Shown here piece by piece: positions 1-7,535 of a DNA stretch of 14,489 nucleotides. Each line of letters begins with the position of its first letter. Within the stretch, counting starts at the first letter, position 1. The DNA is from UBA7805 sp036146215 (GTDB lineage: Bacteria > Planctomycetota > Planctomycetia > Pirellulales > UBA7805). A program made the position numbers and the translations under genes. The notes beneath the pieces were generated by a model. It saw only the letters and a program-made list of their open reading frames with translations, was not told where the DNA came from and ran no database searches. The stretch spans positions 1-14,489 of the forward strand of contig JAYYJN010000183.1 of NCBI GenBank assembly GCA_036146215.1. The letters are read 5' to 3'.

Positions 1-906
1 AGATTCGAGGCGACCGCGATCGAGTTGAAAAACAGGAACTTCAAAAGAGAGATTCCGTCCACGATCATCCTCTTTGATTAATGGATCTGAGCCTTCACTA
101 AAAATTTCAAGAGGACGCAATTGACGAACAGAGACTTTTCTCCGGAATTTACCAGGAAAAAAATTCTCGAAAGAGTTTGTGCCACTGAACAACCGGGTAT
201 CGGTTCCACCAACAGAGAACACGATACTTCCCCCCTGTCGCACCCAGTTTTCAACCGCTGTGCGGTGTGGCAAACTAAACGCAAGTTTGTCAACAAGAGG
301 ACGACTCGAGGAACAAAAAATTTGATCGACCCCGTCAAAACCAAGTGATTGTGTCGGCAGTCGCTCCATGTTTTCGATTTCGGCGACTACCCTGCTTGAC
401 CCTTCCGATTGACCGACTTGTTTACTTGCGGCCTTCAGATTGGCAGTCGCTCCAAGGCTCACAATCAGTTGAGTACCAGATGCAAGGGGTTGATAGTCGC
501 TTGCCTCTAAGCGGTACTGCTCGCGGGCCACACGTTCTTCCCCCTGATACACTTCGAGCGTGATCACCCCGTCGGGTCGTCCCACTTTGCACAGCAATTC
601 CACCTTCGAAAGGGTTTGCGCTTCCTTTGCACTCGGCGGAACGGTGTGCTTCGCGCGCGTTGTCGTCGGTACGCCGTCTCCATCGGGAACGGTCAGCAGC
701 AGGGTCAATACGGCACCCTCTGGTGCATCGATCTCGACAAATGCGGGACTCCAATAGCCGAGTTTGAAATACCCCGAAAAACCGACGTGAAAGTCTCGCA
801 CCTGGATCGCTGATGCGTCTGCGGTGCGTTCACCATGACATTCAACTGCTACAAAAACTTCACCAACGGCAATCGCAGTGAACAGGATCCAGCGGATTCG
901 ATTCAT
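1..906 (-). CDS. Exported protein of unknown function, possible glutamine-amidotransferase-like fold (C-terminus cut by window edge)
   Basis: An open frame runs leftward from an ATG at 906 to the window edge with no stop: 302 codons seen, the rest missing. Residues 1-22 (MNRIRW then a hydrophobic run ILFTAIAVGEVFVAV) look like a signal peptide. Residues 35-130 look beta-rich (FSGYFKLGYWSPAFVEI, then LTLLLTVPDGDGVPTT), like an Ig/beta-sandwich domain. Residues 183-234 contain a predicted-secretory 'GFDGVDQIFC' strand and then ENWVRQGGSIVFSVGG. That pattern resembles the class I glutamine-amidotransferase-like (ThuA/DUF4350-type) fold common in large planctomycete membrane proteins, but no catalytic Cys/His/Glu set is visible, so this is tentative. 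It starts 10 bp after the MazG-like gene ends, so it is probably the third gene of that operon. There is no convincing Shine-Dalgarno. I do not recognise a specific function. Confidence 0.8.
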   Translation of the reverse strand, partial: MNRIRWILFTAIAVGEVFVAVECHGERTADASAIQVRDFHVGFSGYFKLGYWSPAFVEIDAPEGAVLTLLLTVPDGDGVPTTTRAKHTVPPSAKEAQTLSKVELLCKVGRPDGVITLEVYQGEERVAREQYRLEASDYQPLASGTQLIVSLGATANLKAASKQVGQSEGSSRVVAEIENMERLPTQSLGFDGVDQIFCSSSRPLVDKLAFSLPHRTAVENWVRQGGSIVFSVGGTDTRLFSGTNSFENFFPGKFRRKVSVRQLRPLEIFSEGSDPLIKEDDRGRNLSFEVPVFQLDRGRLES

Positions 907-916
907 AGGTTGTTAT

Positions 917-1264
917 TCACGGTTTTTCACTATCACAGCAATCGCAAATAAGCCGTTCGCAACCGGGGCATCCCGAACCATATTTTGTGCGAATTGCCTC
1001 CGTCAGGTCGATGTTCGCAATATTTGCAATTGTAGCTAACCACGCCAGCACATCCGCAAACTCTTCCTGTTGTTCCTTCCTGTTCCCACCGCGAAGTGCC
1101 GCAGCGAGTTCCCCAAATTCTTCAGCCAACCACATAAACGTTCCATCGATCCCACGTTCCGCATCCTTTTCGTAATACATTCTGCGGATTAATTGCTGGA
1201 ATTCCGCGAGTGATATTTCAGAGTCACTCTCTGCTGAGTCGGATGTGGATACTTCCCTATTCAT
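917..1264 (-). CDS. MazG-like nucleotide pyrophosphohydrolase with Cys-rich C-terminal tail
   Basis: This 115-residue protein is a single-domain all-alpha NTP pyrophosphohydrolase of the MazG superfamily, which hydrolyses (d)NTPs to NMP and PPi, usually as housecleaning of abnormal nucleotides. The metal-binding pattern is visible: E48/E49 and E52 in WLAEEFGEL, then E68 and D71 in EEFADVLAW. These match the paired EExxE / ExxD helices that hold Mg2+. The upstream block FQQLIRRMYYEKDAERGIDGTF is typical of the short MazG-like subfamily. Residues 99-110 (GCPGCERLICDCC) give a CxxCx4CxCC cluster that could bind zinc. Residues 5-18 are a Ser/Asp/Glu-rich extension of unknown role. The ATG at 1264 is the only reasonable start, because an in-frame stop lies at 1289-1291. 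The gene sits 35 bp after the radical SAM gene and 10 bp before the exported protein gene, consistent with one transcript. Substrate cannot be read from sequence. Confidence 0.9.
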   Translation of the reverse strand: MNREVSTSDSAESDSEISLAEFQQLIRRMYYEKDAERGIDGTFMWLAEEFGELAAALRGGNRKEQQEEFADVLAWLATIANIANIDLTEAIRTKYGSGCPGCERLICDCCDSEKP

Positions 1265-1299
1265 AGTGTCATCGTGGGTTCGCTTTGCTCACTTTAGGA

Positions 1300-3141
1300 T
1301 CACCGAGCCTCGGCCATCGAAGTAAGTTGAACCGTTGCGCGTCGCTGTTCTTTTTCCAAAAAAGCTCTGCCGTACTTTACATTAAGATGGTCCCATGGCA
1401 GCCGGTCGGATAGGTCGTATGGGGCATGGATTGCACGATCGATATCAATTCCCGCTTCTTCCATTGCAGACCACCAACGCGGCGCATTCATATGCTCTTG
1501 CCAGCTATCAAGCCGACTGCCATTTCGCCAGGCGATTTCAATGGCTCGGGACATTCGACGATCACCGCGACTCAAAGCGCCCTCAAGCAGGCTGGTTTCC
1601 AAATCATGGCATTTGACATGAACTGAACGGAGACGGCGGCGGCTGTAGAGGTATTGGTGAGCCCATCGGAAGTATTCCGCAGTTTGCATTCCATTCCATT
1701 GATACGGCGTGTGCGCTTTAGGCACAAAATTTGAAACGCTTGCTGTCACTTTGGGGTAACGACCGTTTACCTCTTTGCCGATGCGGGCAATCGTTTCGGC
1801 CATGTCGATAATTCCATCGAGATCCACCTCCCGCTCACCAGGAAGCCCGCACATGAAATAGAGTTTTACCTGTGTGTAGCCATTTTGAAATGCAACGCGA
1901 CAGCCATCGTAAAGGTCTTGGTTTTTAATCTTTTTTCGAATCTGCTCTCGCATGTCATCGCGAGCAACTTCGGGCGCCAAAGTGAGACTTTTTCGTCGCC
2001 CGGCGGGGAGCAATGCGGCCACACTTTTAAGTTGGTCATTTACCCTTAAGCTGGGGACTGAAACGTTTACACCTAGCGGACGAAAGACATCCTGCATCCG
2101 TTGCACCAACTCTTCGAAGTGCGGGTAGTCGCTGGTCGAGAGAGAAAGGAGCGAGATTTCATTAAAACCCGTATTCTGATACGACTCGAGTGCCGCCTCG
2201 ACAATGGTATTCACAGAGCGAATCCGCAGTGGCCGTTTAATCACGGTGCTCTGGCAGAAACGACACTGCCAGGGACAGCCCCGCATGATTTCAATTGCAA
2301 TGCGATCATGGATGCACTCGACAAACGGCACGATCGGTCGCACTGGTAGCGGTATCGAATCGAGATCGGAGATTACCGATGGCTCGATCGTTTCCGGCAC
2401 ATTCGGAGAGGTTCGATTGAGCGTCGCATAGCGTCCATCCGCATAGTATTCCGGGGCATAAAATTGCGGGACATACGCATACGGCAGCTCGTCTGCCAAG
2501 CGTGCTAAAATTGCTGCCCGCTGTTGTTGTCCGGCATCGCCGGATTGGATGCCTTGCGTGCGGATCACCTCTTCTTTGCAGGCTAGCCAGCGATCGCAGA
2601 TTTCCGGAAGTGACGGTTCTCCATCGCCAGTTACTGCAATATCGATAAAGGGTGCAATTGGCTCCGGATTCTGGGTGCATGGTCCGCCGGCAACAACCAA
2701 GGGGTCTGAAAGCGTCCGATCGGTTGCATGCAACGGAATGCTTCCCAGATCCAACATCGTCAGCAGATTGGTGTAGCAAACTTCGTACTGCAAGGTTACT
2801 GCGAATACATCAAATTCACTGAGGGGTGTGAATGATTCAAGGCTGAATAGCGGCAGATTCTCACGCCGTAGCGCGTGCTCCATATCTAATTGCGGGGCAA
2901 AGACCCGCTCGCATAGCCAATCTTCCCTGGCATTCATCAGAGAATAAAGGATCTGCAGACCATGGTGACTCATGCCGATAGAGTATGTATCGGGGAAAGC
3001 GAAACAAAGCTTCCCACGAGTCTTTGAGTGCTCCTTGCAAATGCTGTGGAGTTCGCCACCGAGATATTGCATGGGCGACTGCACATCCGGAAAAACATGG
3101 CGTTCTAGATACGCTTTGAGTTGCGATCCTCGTTTTTCCAC
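1300..3141 (-). CDS. B12-binding-type radical SAM protein, TIGR03960-like
   Basis: This 613-residue cytosolic protein has the layout of the TIGR03960 radical SAM family. The N-terminal part (about 40-180) resembles a cobalamin-binding Rossmann domain: FAFPDTYSIGMSHHGLQILY, then a Gly-rich VVAGGPCTQNPEP and TGDGEP. A radical SAM core follows, with C289, C293 and C296 in RGCPWQCRFCQ, the CxxxCxxC motif that binds the [4Fe-4S] cluster and S-adenosylmethionine. The distal part carries the VKLYFMCGLPGE strand and the C-terminal SRGDRRMSRAIEIAW block typical of this family. The reaction is not established for the family. In many bacteria it is fused or adjacent to a DUF2344/TIGR03936 partner near RNase E/G genes, and no such partner is visible here. 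The chosen start is GTG at 3141, preceded by a purine-rich stretch (AGAGGGGAAAGGCAGG) that can act as ribosome binding site. It is likely the first gene of the leftward operon with the MazG-like gene. Confidence 0.92.
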   Translation of the reverse strand: MEKRGSQLKAYLERHVFPDVQSPMQYLGGELHSICKEHSKTRGKLCFAFPDTYSIGMSHHGLQILYSLMNAREDWLCERVFAPQLDMEHALRRENLPLFSLESFTPLSEFDVFAVTLQYEVCYTNLLTMLDLGSIPLHATDRTLSDPLVVAGGPCTQNPEPIAPFIDIAVTGDGEPSLPEICDRWLACKEEVIRTQGIQSGDAGQQQRAAILARLADELPYAYVPQFYAPEYYADGRYATLNRTSPNVPETIEPSVISDLDSIPLPVRPIVPFVECIHDRIAIEIMRGCPWQCRFCQSTVIKRPLRIRSVNTIVEAALESYQNTGFNEISLLSLSTSDYPHFEELVQRMQDVFRPLGVNVSVPSLRVNDQLKSVAALLPAGRRKSLTLAPEVARDDMREQIRKKIKNQDLYDGCRVAFQNGYTQVKLYFMCGLPGEREVDLDGIIDMAETIARIGKEVNGRYPKVTASVSNFVPKAHTPYQWNGMQTAEYFRWAHQYLYSRRRLRSVHVKCHDLETSLLEGALSRGDRRMSRAIEIAWRNGSRLDSWQEHMNAPRWWSAMEEAGIDIDRAIHAPYDLSDRLPWDHLNVKYGRAFLEKEQRRATVQLTSMAEAR

Positions 3142-3260
3142 GTGTTACCTGCCTTTCCCCTCTTGCCGCTCCTTCTGGCGATTTCAACGCGCAAGCTCGA
3201 TTGTGCATTATGCCAGATTGGAACGGGGCACTGTAGGGTAGTTTTGCATGCTTCATTGGG

Positions 3261-3290
3261 GTTGAGCGCGGTTGAGGGCGGTTGGAGCAA
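3261..3290. repeat. Three imperfect 10-bp tandem units upstream of the Rieske gene
   Basis: The units read GTTGAGCGCG, GTTGAGGGCG and GTTGGAGCAA. The first two differ at one position, and the third keeps only the GTTG start clearly. The 10-bp period is about one helical turn, which would suit a protein contacting one face of the DNA, but with so few units chance is possible. Confidence 0.3.
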
Positions 3291-3386
3291 TCGCGAGGGT
3301 CAAAATTGCATCGTTAATTCAAAGTTCGATCTTACGATACCGGTAGCACGCAAAGCAGATCTCTCAGCAAGCATGCAGAGGGTTAC

Positions 3387-3416
3387 TTGTGGTAAGTGGG
3401 ATTTTCCCGATAAAAT
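3387..3416 (+). promoter_or_regulatory. Candidate sigma70-type promoter for the Rieske gene
   Basis: TTGTGG (3387-3392) is followed after 18 bp by TAAAAT (3411-3416). The -10 matches the consensus at five of six positions, the -35 at three of six. Transcription would start near 3423, giving a leader of about 26 bases with GGGAG (3436-3440) placed 8 bases before the ATG as ribosome binding site. Planctomycete promoters are poorly defined, so this is tentative. Confidence 0.35.
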
Positions 3417-3448
3417 TGGATCGTAAGCACTATCTGGGAGCCTGAACG

Positions 3449-3766
3449 ATGGATGGATTTGTGACCGTTGCCCGCGAGGGAGATGTACCAGAGGGAACCG
3501 GTGCGACGTTTACAGTCGAGGATCAATTGGTTGCCGTGTTTCATACGGCCGAAGGCTATCGTGCAATTGACGACCTTTGTCCACACATGGGGGCGTCATT
3601 GGGAAGTGGTGATTTGGAGGGAACGATTGTCAGTTGCCCCTGGCACGCTTGGCGATTCGACGTTTGTAATGGAAATTGGGTCGACAATCCGAAATTGCAA
3701 GTTGCCTCACATGAAGTCCGCGTTGAGGGAGATGAGATTCAAGTAAGACTCAAAGCGGAAAGTTGA
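3449..3766 (+). CDS. Stand-alone Rieske [2Fe-2S] ferredoxin (NirD/BphF-like)
   Basis: This 105-residue soluble protein consists of one Rieske domain. The two cluster-binding loops are C44-P-H46 (in LCPHMGASLGSG) and C63-P-W-H66 (in VSCPWHAWRFD), giving the two Cys and two His ligands of a Rieske [2Fe-2S] centre. Flanking beta strands (FVTVAREGDVPEG at the start, HEVRVEGDEIQVRL at the end) fit the small ferredoxin type rather than the cytochrome bc1 type. There is no signal peptide or membrane segment, so a cytosolic electron carrier is likely. No nitrite reductase or ring-hydroxylating oxygenase gene is adjacent, so its electron partner is unknown. The ATG is supported by GGGAG 8 bases upstream. 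The downstream apgM gene is 155 bp away and may or may not share the transcript. Confidence 0.93.
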   Translation: MDGFVTVAREGDVPEGTGATFTVEDQLVAVFHTAEGYRAIDDLCPHMGASLGSGDLEGTIVSCPWHAWRFDVCNGNWVDNPKLQVASHEVRVEGDEIQVRLKAES

Positions 3767-3921
3767 TCGCGTAAAAGTATGCCATAGCGCTGGAAGTGGG
3801 CGGCGTGTGAGGCAAGCCTATTATCAGGGCAGAGGTTTTAATCGTCTGACCGTCGCAGCACCCTTCTGGTCAAGATTTATCAAATCAAATCGGGTGAGTC
3901 ACAGGGAGAGAGGTTCCGAAG

Positions 3922-5127
3922 ATGGATATGCATCAGTTGACCCGGGAACTCAACGTCCGGAATGGAAATAAAATTGTGATGTTAGTTGCCGATGGTCTAG
4001 GCGGATTGCCGATGCAGTCGAAGGGGCTGACTGAACTGGAGACCGCAAAAACGCCTCACCTGGATGGGTTAGTCAACGCGGGTACGTGCGGATTAAGTAT
4101 TCCGGTAAAGCCTGGGATCAGTCCGGGTAGCGGCCCGGGACATTTGGGTCTTTTCGGCTACGACCCGCTGCAGTATCGCATTGGTCGAGGTGCACTGGAG
4201 GCGACTGGAATCGGTTTCCATTTGGGTCCGCAGGATGTCGCCATCCGCTGTAATTTTTGCACACTTGACGGTGGCGGTAAGATTGTTGATCGTCGCGCGG
4301 GACGAATTTCTACGGAGCAACGCGCACCATTGGCGATTCGCCTTCGCGAGATTTCGCTCCCCGGAATCGAAGTCTTTGTTGAGCCGGTGAAAGAACACCG
4401 TTTTGTTGTCGTGCTACGCGGTGATGGACTCGGGGGTGACGTTGCCGACACCGACCCACAGGCAACCGGAGTGCCGTTGCTTGATCCGATACCTCATAAT
4501 GACGCGAGTCGACGAACGGCAGAGGTCGCAGCGGAATTCGCGCGACAGGGAGCTGCACTATTAGCCGATCAATCAGCGGCCAATGCATTTTCTATGCGAG
4601 GTTTTTCCGCAAGCCCCAGTCTGCCATCGTTTGAGGATGTGTATGGCCTGCGTGCAGCTGCGATAGCCGTTTATCCGATGTACAAAGGTCTAGCGAAACT
4701 GGTTGGCATGGACATTGTGGGAGACGCGAAAACCCTTGACCAGCAGATGGAGATTTTAACGGCACGCTGGGAGGACTATGACTTCTTCTTCATCCATTTC
4801 AAATACACCGACAGTACAGGTGAAGATGGTGATTTTGATGCCAAGGTGAAACGCATCGAAGAATTTGATGCCGTCATTCCACAGGTGACCGCTTTGGCCC
4901 CATCGGTCACCATCGTCACGGGAGATCACAGCACACCAAGTTTACTCAAAGCCCATAGTTGGCATCCGGTCCCGACGATCATTGCATCGGCAGAATGTCG
5001 ACCTGATCGTTGTACGAACTTTGGGGAGGCAGATTGTCTCCACGGAGGGTTAGGGCAGTTCGAGGCCAAATACTTGATGCCACTTGCACTCGCTCACGCC
5101 GATCGGATGGGGAAGTACGGCGCTTGA
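3922..5127 (+). CDS. apgM: Cofactor-independent phosphoglycerate mutase, archaeal ApgM type
   Basis: This 401-residue cytosolic enzyme of the alkaline-phosphatase superfamily is expected to interconvert 3- and 2-phosphoglycerate in glycolysis/gluconeogenesis without 2,3-bisphosphoglycerate. Visible signatures are D24 in MLVADGLGG (first metal ligand), S70 in SPGSGPGHLGLFGYDP (likely phosphorylated nucleophile), the GRGALEATG block, D297 in HFKYTDSTGEDGD, and D335/H336 with H348 in VTGDHS...HSWHP (second metal set). The C-terminal HGGLGQFEAKYLMPLAL is typical of the family. Length matches ApgM (about 400 residues). The ATG start is preceded by GGGAGAGAGG 8 bases upstream. Some bacterial members of this family have been proposed as homoserine kinases when found beside threonine genes. 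No threonine gene is nearby, so mutase is preferred. Confidence 0.93.
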   Translation: MDMHQLTRELNVRNGNKIVMLVADGLGGLPMQSKGLTELETAKTPHLDGLVNAGTCGLSIPVKPGISPGSGPGHLGLFGYDPLQYRIGRGALEATGIGFHLGPQDVAIRCNFCTLDGGGKIVDRRAGRISTEQRAPLAIRLREISLPGIEVFVEPVKEHRFVVVLRGDGLGGDVADTDPQATGVPLLDPIPHNDASRRTAEVAAEFARQGAALLADQSAANAFSMRGFSASPSLPSFEDVYGLRAAAIAVYPMYKGLAKLVGMDIVGDAKTLDQQMEILTARWEDYDFFFIHFKYTDSTGEDGDFDAKVKRIEEFDAVIPQVTALAPSVTIVTGDHSTPSLLKAHSWHPVPTIIASAECRPDRCTNFGEADCLHGGLGQFEAKYLMPLALAHADRMGKYGA

Positions 5128-5128
5128 T

Positions 5129-5161
5129 GCATAGCCTGCTGTGCTTACTGCTTTGATTTTT
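5129..5161 (+). terminator. Candidate weak intrinsic terminator after apgM
   Basis: GCATAGC (5129-5135) can pair with GCTGTGC (5138-5144), with one G-T pair and a very short loop, and exactly fills the 17-bp gap between the convergent apgM and NPCBM genes. A T-rich but interrupted run (TTACTGCTTTGATTTTT) follows on the plus strand, inside the end of the convergent gene. There is no T tract on the other side, so it would only work rightward. Confidence 0.35.
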
Positions 5162-6449
5162 GCAAACGCGCATCGAGCCAGTTTGCCCGGTCAAATACAG
5201 CGCCATCAGTCGCATGGTCCGTCTTTAAGCGAATGGCATCTACGCCTTGAAGATCGATTGAAAAAAATTCGGGTGAAGCGCCACCGGACAGCACGCGACT
5301 TGTAAAGGCGGTTTGCCAAGGGCCGTCCGCTTGCCGCACTTCCACCACAAATCGTACACTTCCCTGCCCTACGGCACTGTCATCGATGCCGACTGCGCCT
5401 TCAAATCGCTGAAATGGCTGTTCGAGCTCAAATGTTAGTTTCGCATCCGCGTGCATTCCGATGCCTTTTTCATAGAGTCTATTTTTCGTTTGCAGGCGTT
5501 CGCCCATGACATTGCGATCGCGCCGATAGGGCCAAGCGAGAGAAAGGTAGGGCTGATGTTGGTAATGCGACGCTGCAACATCCGAGAGGAAAATAGTGCC
5601 AAAGCCGATGGGTAGAAGTCCGACAATGCTTTTTCGCAGAAACACCTCTTTTTCCGACCACGGAATTTCAAATGTGAGCGCGTCGGCACCCCCTGCGGTT
5701 TGCACCAAGATGTTTCCTGAATTTCCTTTCCAGGATGCTGCACGGAGACTCGATCCGTCGGCGAGTTGGATCAGAAGTAATCGGTCGAGTGATTCCGGTC
5801 GCTCGAGGAGCGCTGATTGGAAAAGCACAGCGCTAAGATTGTCGCGGGGGATTTCCAGCGTGTCTCCTGCACCGTTGAGTAACTGCAGCACCTCCTGATT
5901 AAGCGTGAGCAAGGTACCTTCCAGGCGATCTCCATTGTTCAGCAGAACGATATCGCTTTCGCTTGGCTCACTCTTCAGTGAGTCTAGCCATAGATCGCGC
6001 CGTTGCCCCCTCTCGTCCGGATTGAGGATGATCGCTTCCACGTTTGCCAAGGGAAGTCGCTGATTATCTCCAACACCTTTCGAATCGAATCGCACTTCAT
6101 CTTTTTCAATTTGCAGTTGCGTGAAGGCTTGGTCTGCGATAAGCCGACTGTCGTCGGCCAAATACAACACAGGTCCACCAAGGCTGTTTGCCGGGTGTCC
6201 CCAGCGAACGAATTCATCCGCCTTGAGGCTGATAACCTTTCCGTCTCGTTCGAATTTCCATTCGCCCTGTGAGGTGCATCCTGCCAATCGTGTTTCCTCC
6301 GGCTTACCCCTAACGGGGATCAACGTAGCAGGCTGCTGCGCTTCAAGCAGTCGGACAAGCAGCAATAGACAACAAGCCAGGCAAAAGGTCCGTCCCCACT
6401 GCCCAAAAAGTTGGGCAGGTTTCGGATCGCACCGCTTATGATCATGCAT
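5145..6449 (-). CDS. Exported NPCBM-domain protein
   Basis: This 434-residue protein has a signal sequence (hydrophobic CLACCLLLLVRLL at about 23-35, likely cleaved near EAQQP). The middle (about 40-270) is made of beta-rich segments with a recurring pattern: a short Asp/Gly turn, a strand, then 'IP-R-DNLSAV' or 'LPLANVEAI'. These look like two diverged copies of one small beta unit. Residues about 290-430 match the NPCBM/NEW2 carbohydrate-binding-like domain: RNVMGERLQTKNRLYEKGIGMHADAKLTFEL, then a beta sandwich ending in FDRANWLDARL. NPCBM domains bind saccharides and often sit beside glycosidase domains; no hydrolase domain is present here. The likely role is extracytoplasmic glycan or protein binding (inference). 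It begins 9 bp after the squalene-cyclase-fold gene and is the last gene of that operon, converging on apgM. No clear Shine-Dalgarno is seen. Confidence 0.9.
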   Translation of the reverse strand: MHDHKRCDPKPAQLFGQWGRTFCLACCLLLLVRLLEAQQPATLIPVRGKPEETRLAGCTSQGEWKFERDGKVISLKADEFVRWGHPANSLGGPVLYLADDSRLIADQAFTQLQIEKDEVRFDSKGVGDNQRLPLANVEAIILNPDERGQRRDLWLDSLKSEPSESDIVLLNNGDRLEGTLLTLNQEVLQLLNGAGDTLEIPRDNLSAVLFQSALLERPESLDRLLLIQLADGSSLRAASWKGNSGNILVQTAGGADALTFEIPWSEKEVFLRKSIVGLLPIGFGTIFLSDVAASHYQHQPYLSLAWPYRRDRNVMGERLQTKNRLYEKGIGMHADAKLTFELEQPFQRFEGAVGIDDSAVGQGSVRFVVEVRQADGPWQTAFTSRVLSGGASPEFFSIDLQGVDAIRLKTDHATDGAVFDRANWLDARLQKSKQ

Positions 6450-6458
6450 GTTCAGTGC

Positions 6459-7535
6459 TCAACGCTGAAATATCGGAAGGTTATTGTTAGGCATCTGCAG
6501 AATAATACACGCCATGGCGGTTGCATATTCGGAACATATCGCATCTGCCCAGGAACCATCAGTTTTTTGCATTCCCAGTAATTCGTCGCGGATGGCCGGA
6601 TACCATGCGGGCCATGCTGCATCCCCCGCGTGCCACATTGCCTGTACCGCATAGTAATGACCATAGAAATAATGGCTAGTTCGCACAAAGCGGCGACGAC
6701 GAGGAACAAATCGCGAGAGGTAAACCAGTCCGCGTTCGATCGCATCGCCCTCATACACACCTGCACTAAACAGCGCAACCACCCCGGCCGCCGAGCGTGG
6801 AAAATCGCTTGGACCACCGGAGAGCATATAGCGAAAACCACCATCGCTGTTCTGACTTTTTCGAACGTAATCGATGCAGCGATCGACCGTCTGATTGGGA
6901 ACGTGCAATCCGGCATTGCGTGCTGACCGCAAAGCCATCATTTGACACACCGTCACCGAAATATCGGCCTCCGTGGGCTGTGGCTGATACCGCCAACCCC
7001 CTTCTGGATTCTGAGTGCTGCAAATCAATTTTACGGCTAAAGAAAGTTTTTCGCGCAACTGCGGATGTGACGACATGCCATATGCTTGCGCCAAGAACAG
7101 CGTTGCAAACCCATGTCCGTACATCGGCCCATGGCTGCTCGCCGGAGCATCACATATAAAACCATTTTGTTGTGTGTTCTCCAGCAGATAATTGACGCAT
7201 CGATCCAATTGCTTTCCATACGGTCCCCGGCCAGGAGTGCTACCACTTGCCATCATTGCCATTCCGGAAAGCGCGCAAATAGCTACATTTCGCTGGTAAC
7301 CGCTCGTACCGAATGCACCATCCTCGGTTTGTTGTTTGGCCAGGAAGCGGAGTCCGCTATCGATCGCGCGATCGGTCGCGGGACTGACAAAATCTTGGAT
7401 CGGCTGCTCTTCGGCTTCTCCGAAAAGCACCGCTGGACAGAGTAGGCTAAGACCTCCGGCCAGACCACCTTGCAGGAAGCCATGCAATAACATGCGGCGC
7501 GAGAGTCCAACTCCGATACCCAATCGCAACTTCAT
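6459..7535 (-). CDS. Tat-exported prenyltransferase/squalene-oxidase-repeat protein
   Basis: This 358-residue protein folds, by its repeats, as an alpha/alpha barrel of the terpenoid-cyclase superfamily. Repeat signatures recur: FLAKQQTEDGAFG (64-76), YLLENTQQNGF (116-126), STQNPEGGWRY (173-183), VRKSQNSDGGFRY (224-236) and MQKTDGSWAD (322-331). The N-terminus has a twin-arginine motif, L-S-R13-R14-M-L-L, followed by a Gly/Leu-rich stretch, so export in folded form by Tat is likely. The acidic DxDD motif of squalene-hopene cyclases is absent; the equivalent area reads EADISVT (189-195), so cyclase activity is doubtful. The tail HYFYGHYYAVQAMW and LQMPNNNLPIFQR resembles tails I know from planctomycete homologues. 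Its ATG overlaps the upstream stop in an ATGA, and GAGG lies 10 bases before the start. Function unknown; a binding or scaffold role is inferred. Confidence 0.9.
   Translation of the reverse strand: MKLRLGIGVGLSRRMLLHGFLQGGLAGGLSLLCPAVLFGEAEEQPIQDFVSPATDRAIDSGLRFLAKQQTEDGAFGTSGYQRNVAICALSGMAMMASGSTPGRGPYGKQLDRCVNYLLENTQQNGFICDAPASSHGPMYGHGFATLFLAQAYGMSSHPQLREKLSLAVKLICSTQNPEGGWRYQPQPTEADISVTVCQMMALRSARNAGLHVPNQTVDRCIDYVRKSQNSDGGFRYMLSGGPSDFPRSAAGVVALFSAGVYEGDAIERGLVYLSRFVPRRRRFVRTSHYFYGHYYAVQAMWHAGDAAWPAWYPAIRDELLGMQKTDGSWADAICSEYATAMACIILQMPNNNLPIFQR

Larger units (their letters stand above)
3142..3448. other. Divergent intergenic region between the radical SAM and Rieske genes
   Basis: This 307-bp stretch separates two divergently transcribed genes and should hold promoters for both. 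I see a reasonable candidate for the rightward Rieske gene (3387-3416) and a short imperfect tandem repeat (3261-3290). I see no convincing -35/-10 pair for the leftward gene and no RNA gene. Short frames here overlap each other on both strands and have no recognisable protein features. Confidence 0.6.

Noticed and set aside
2306..2779. Minus-strand 157-codon frame inside the radical SAM gene
   Set aside because: It is an out-of-frame shadow of a gene with clear family motifs.
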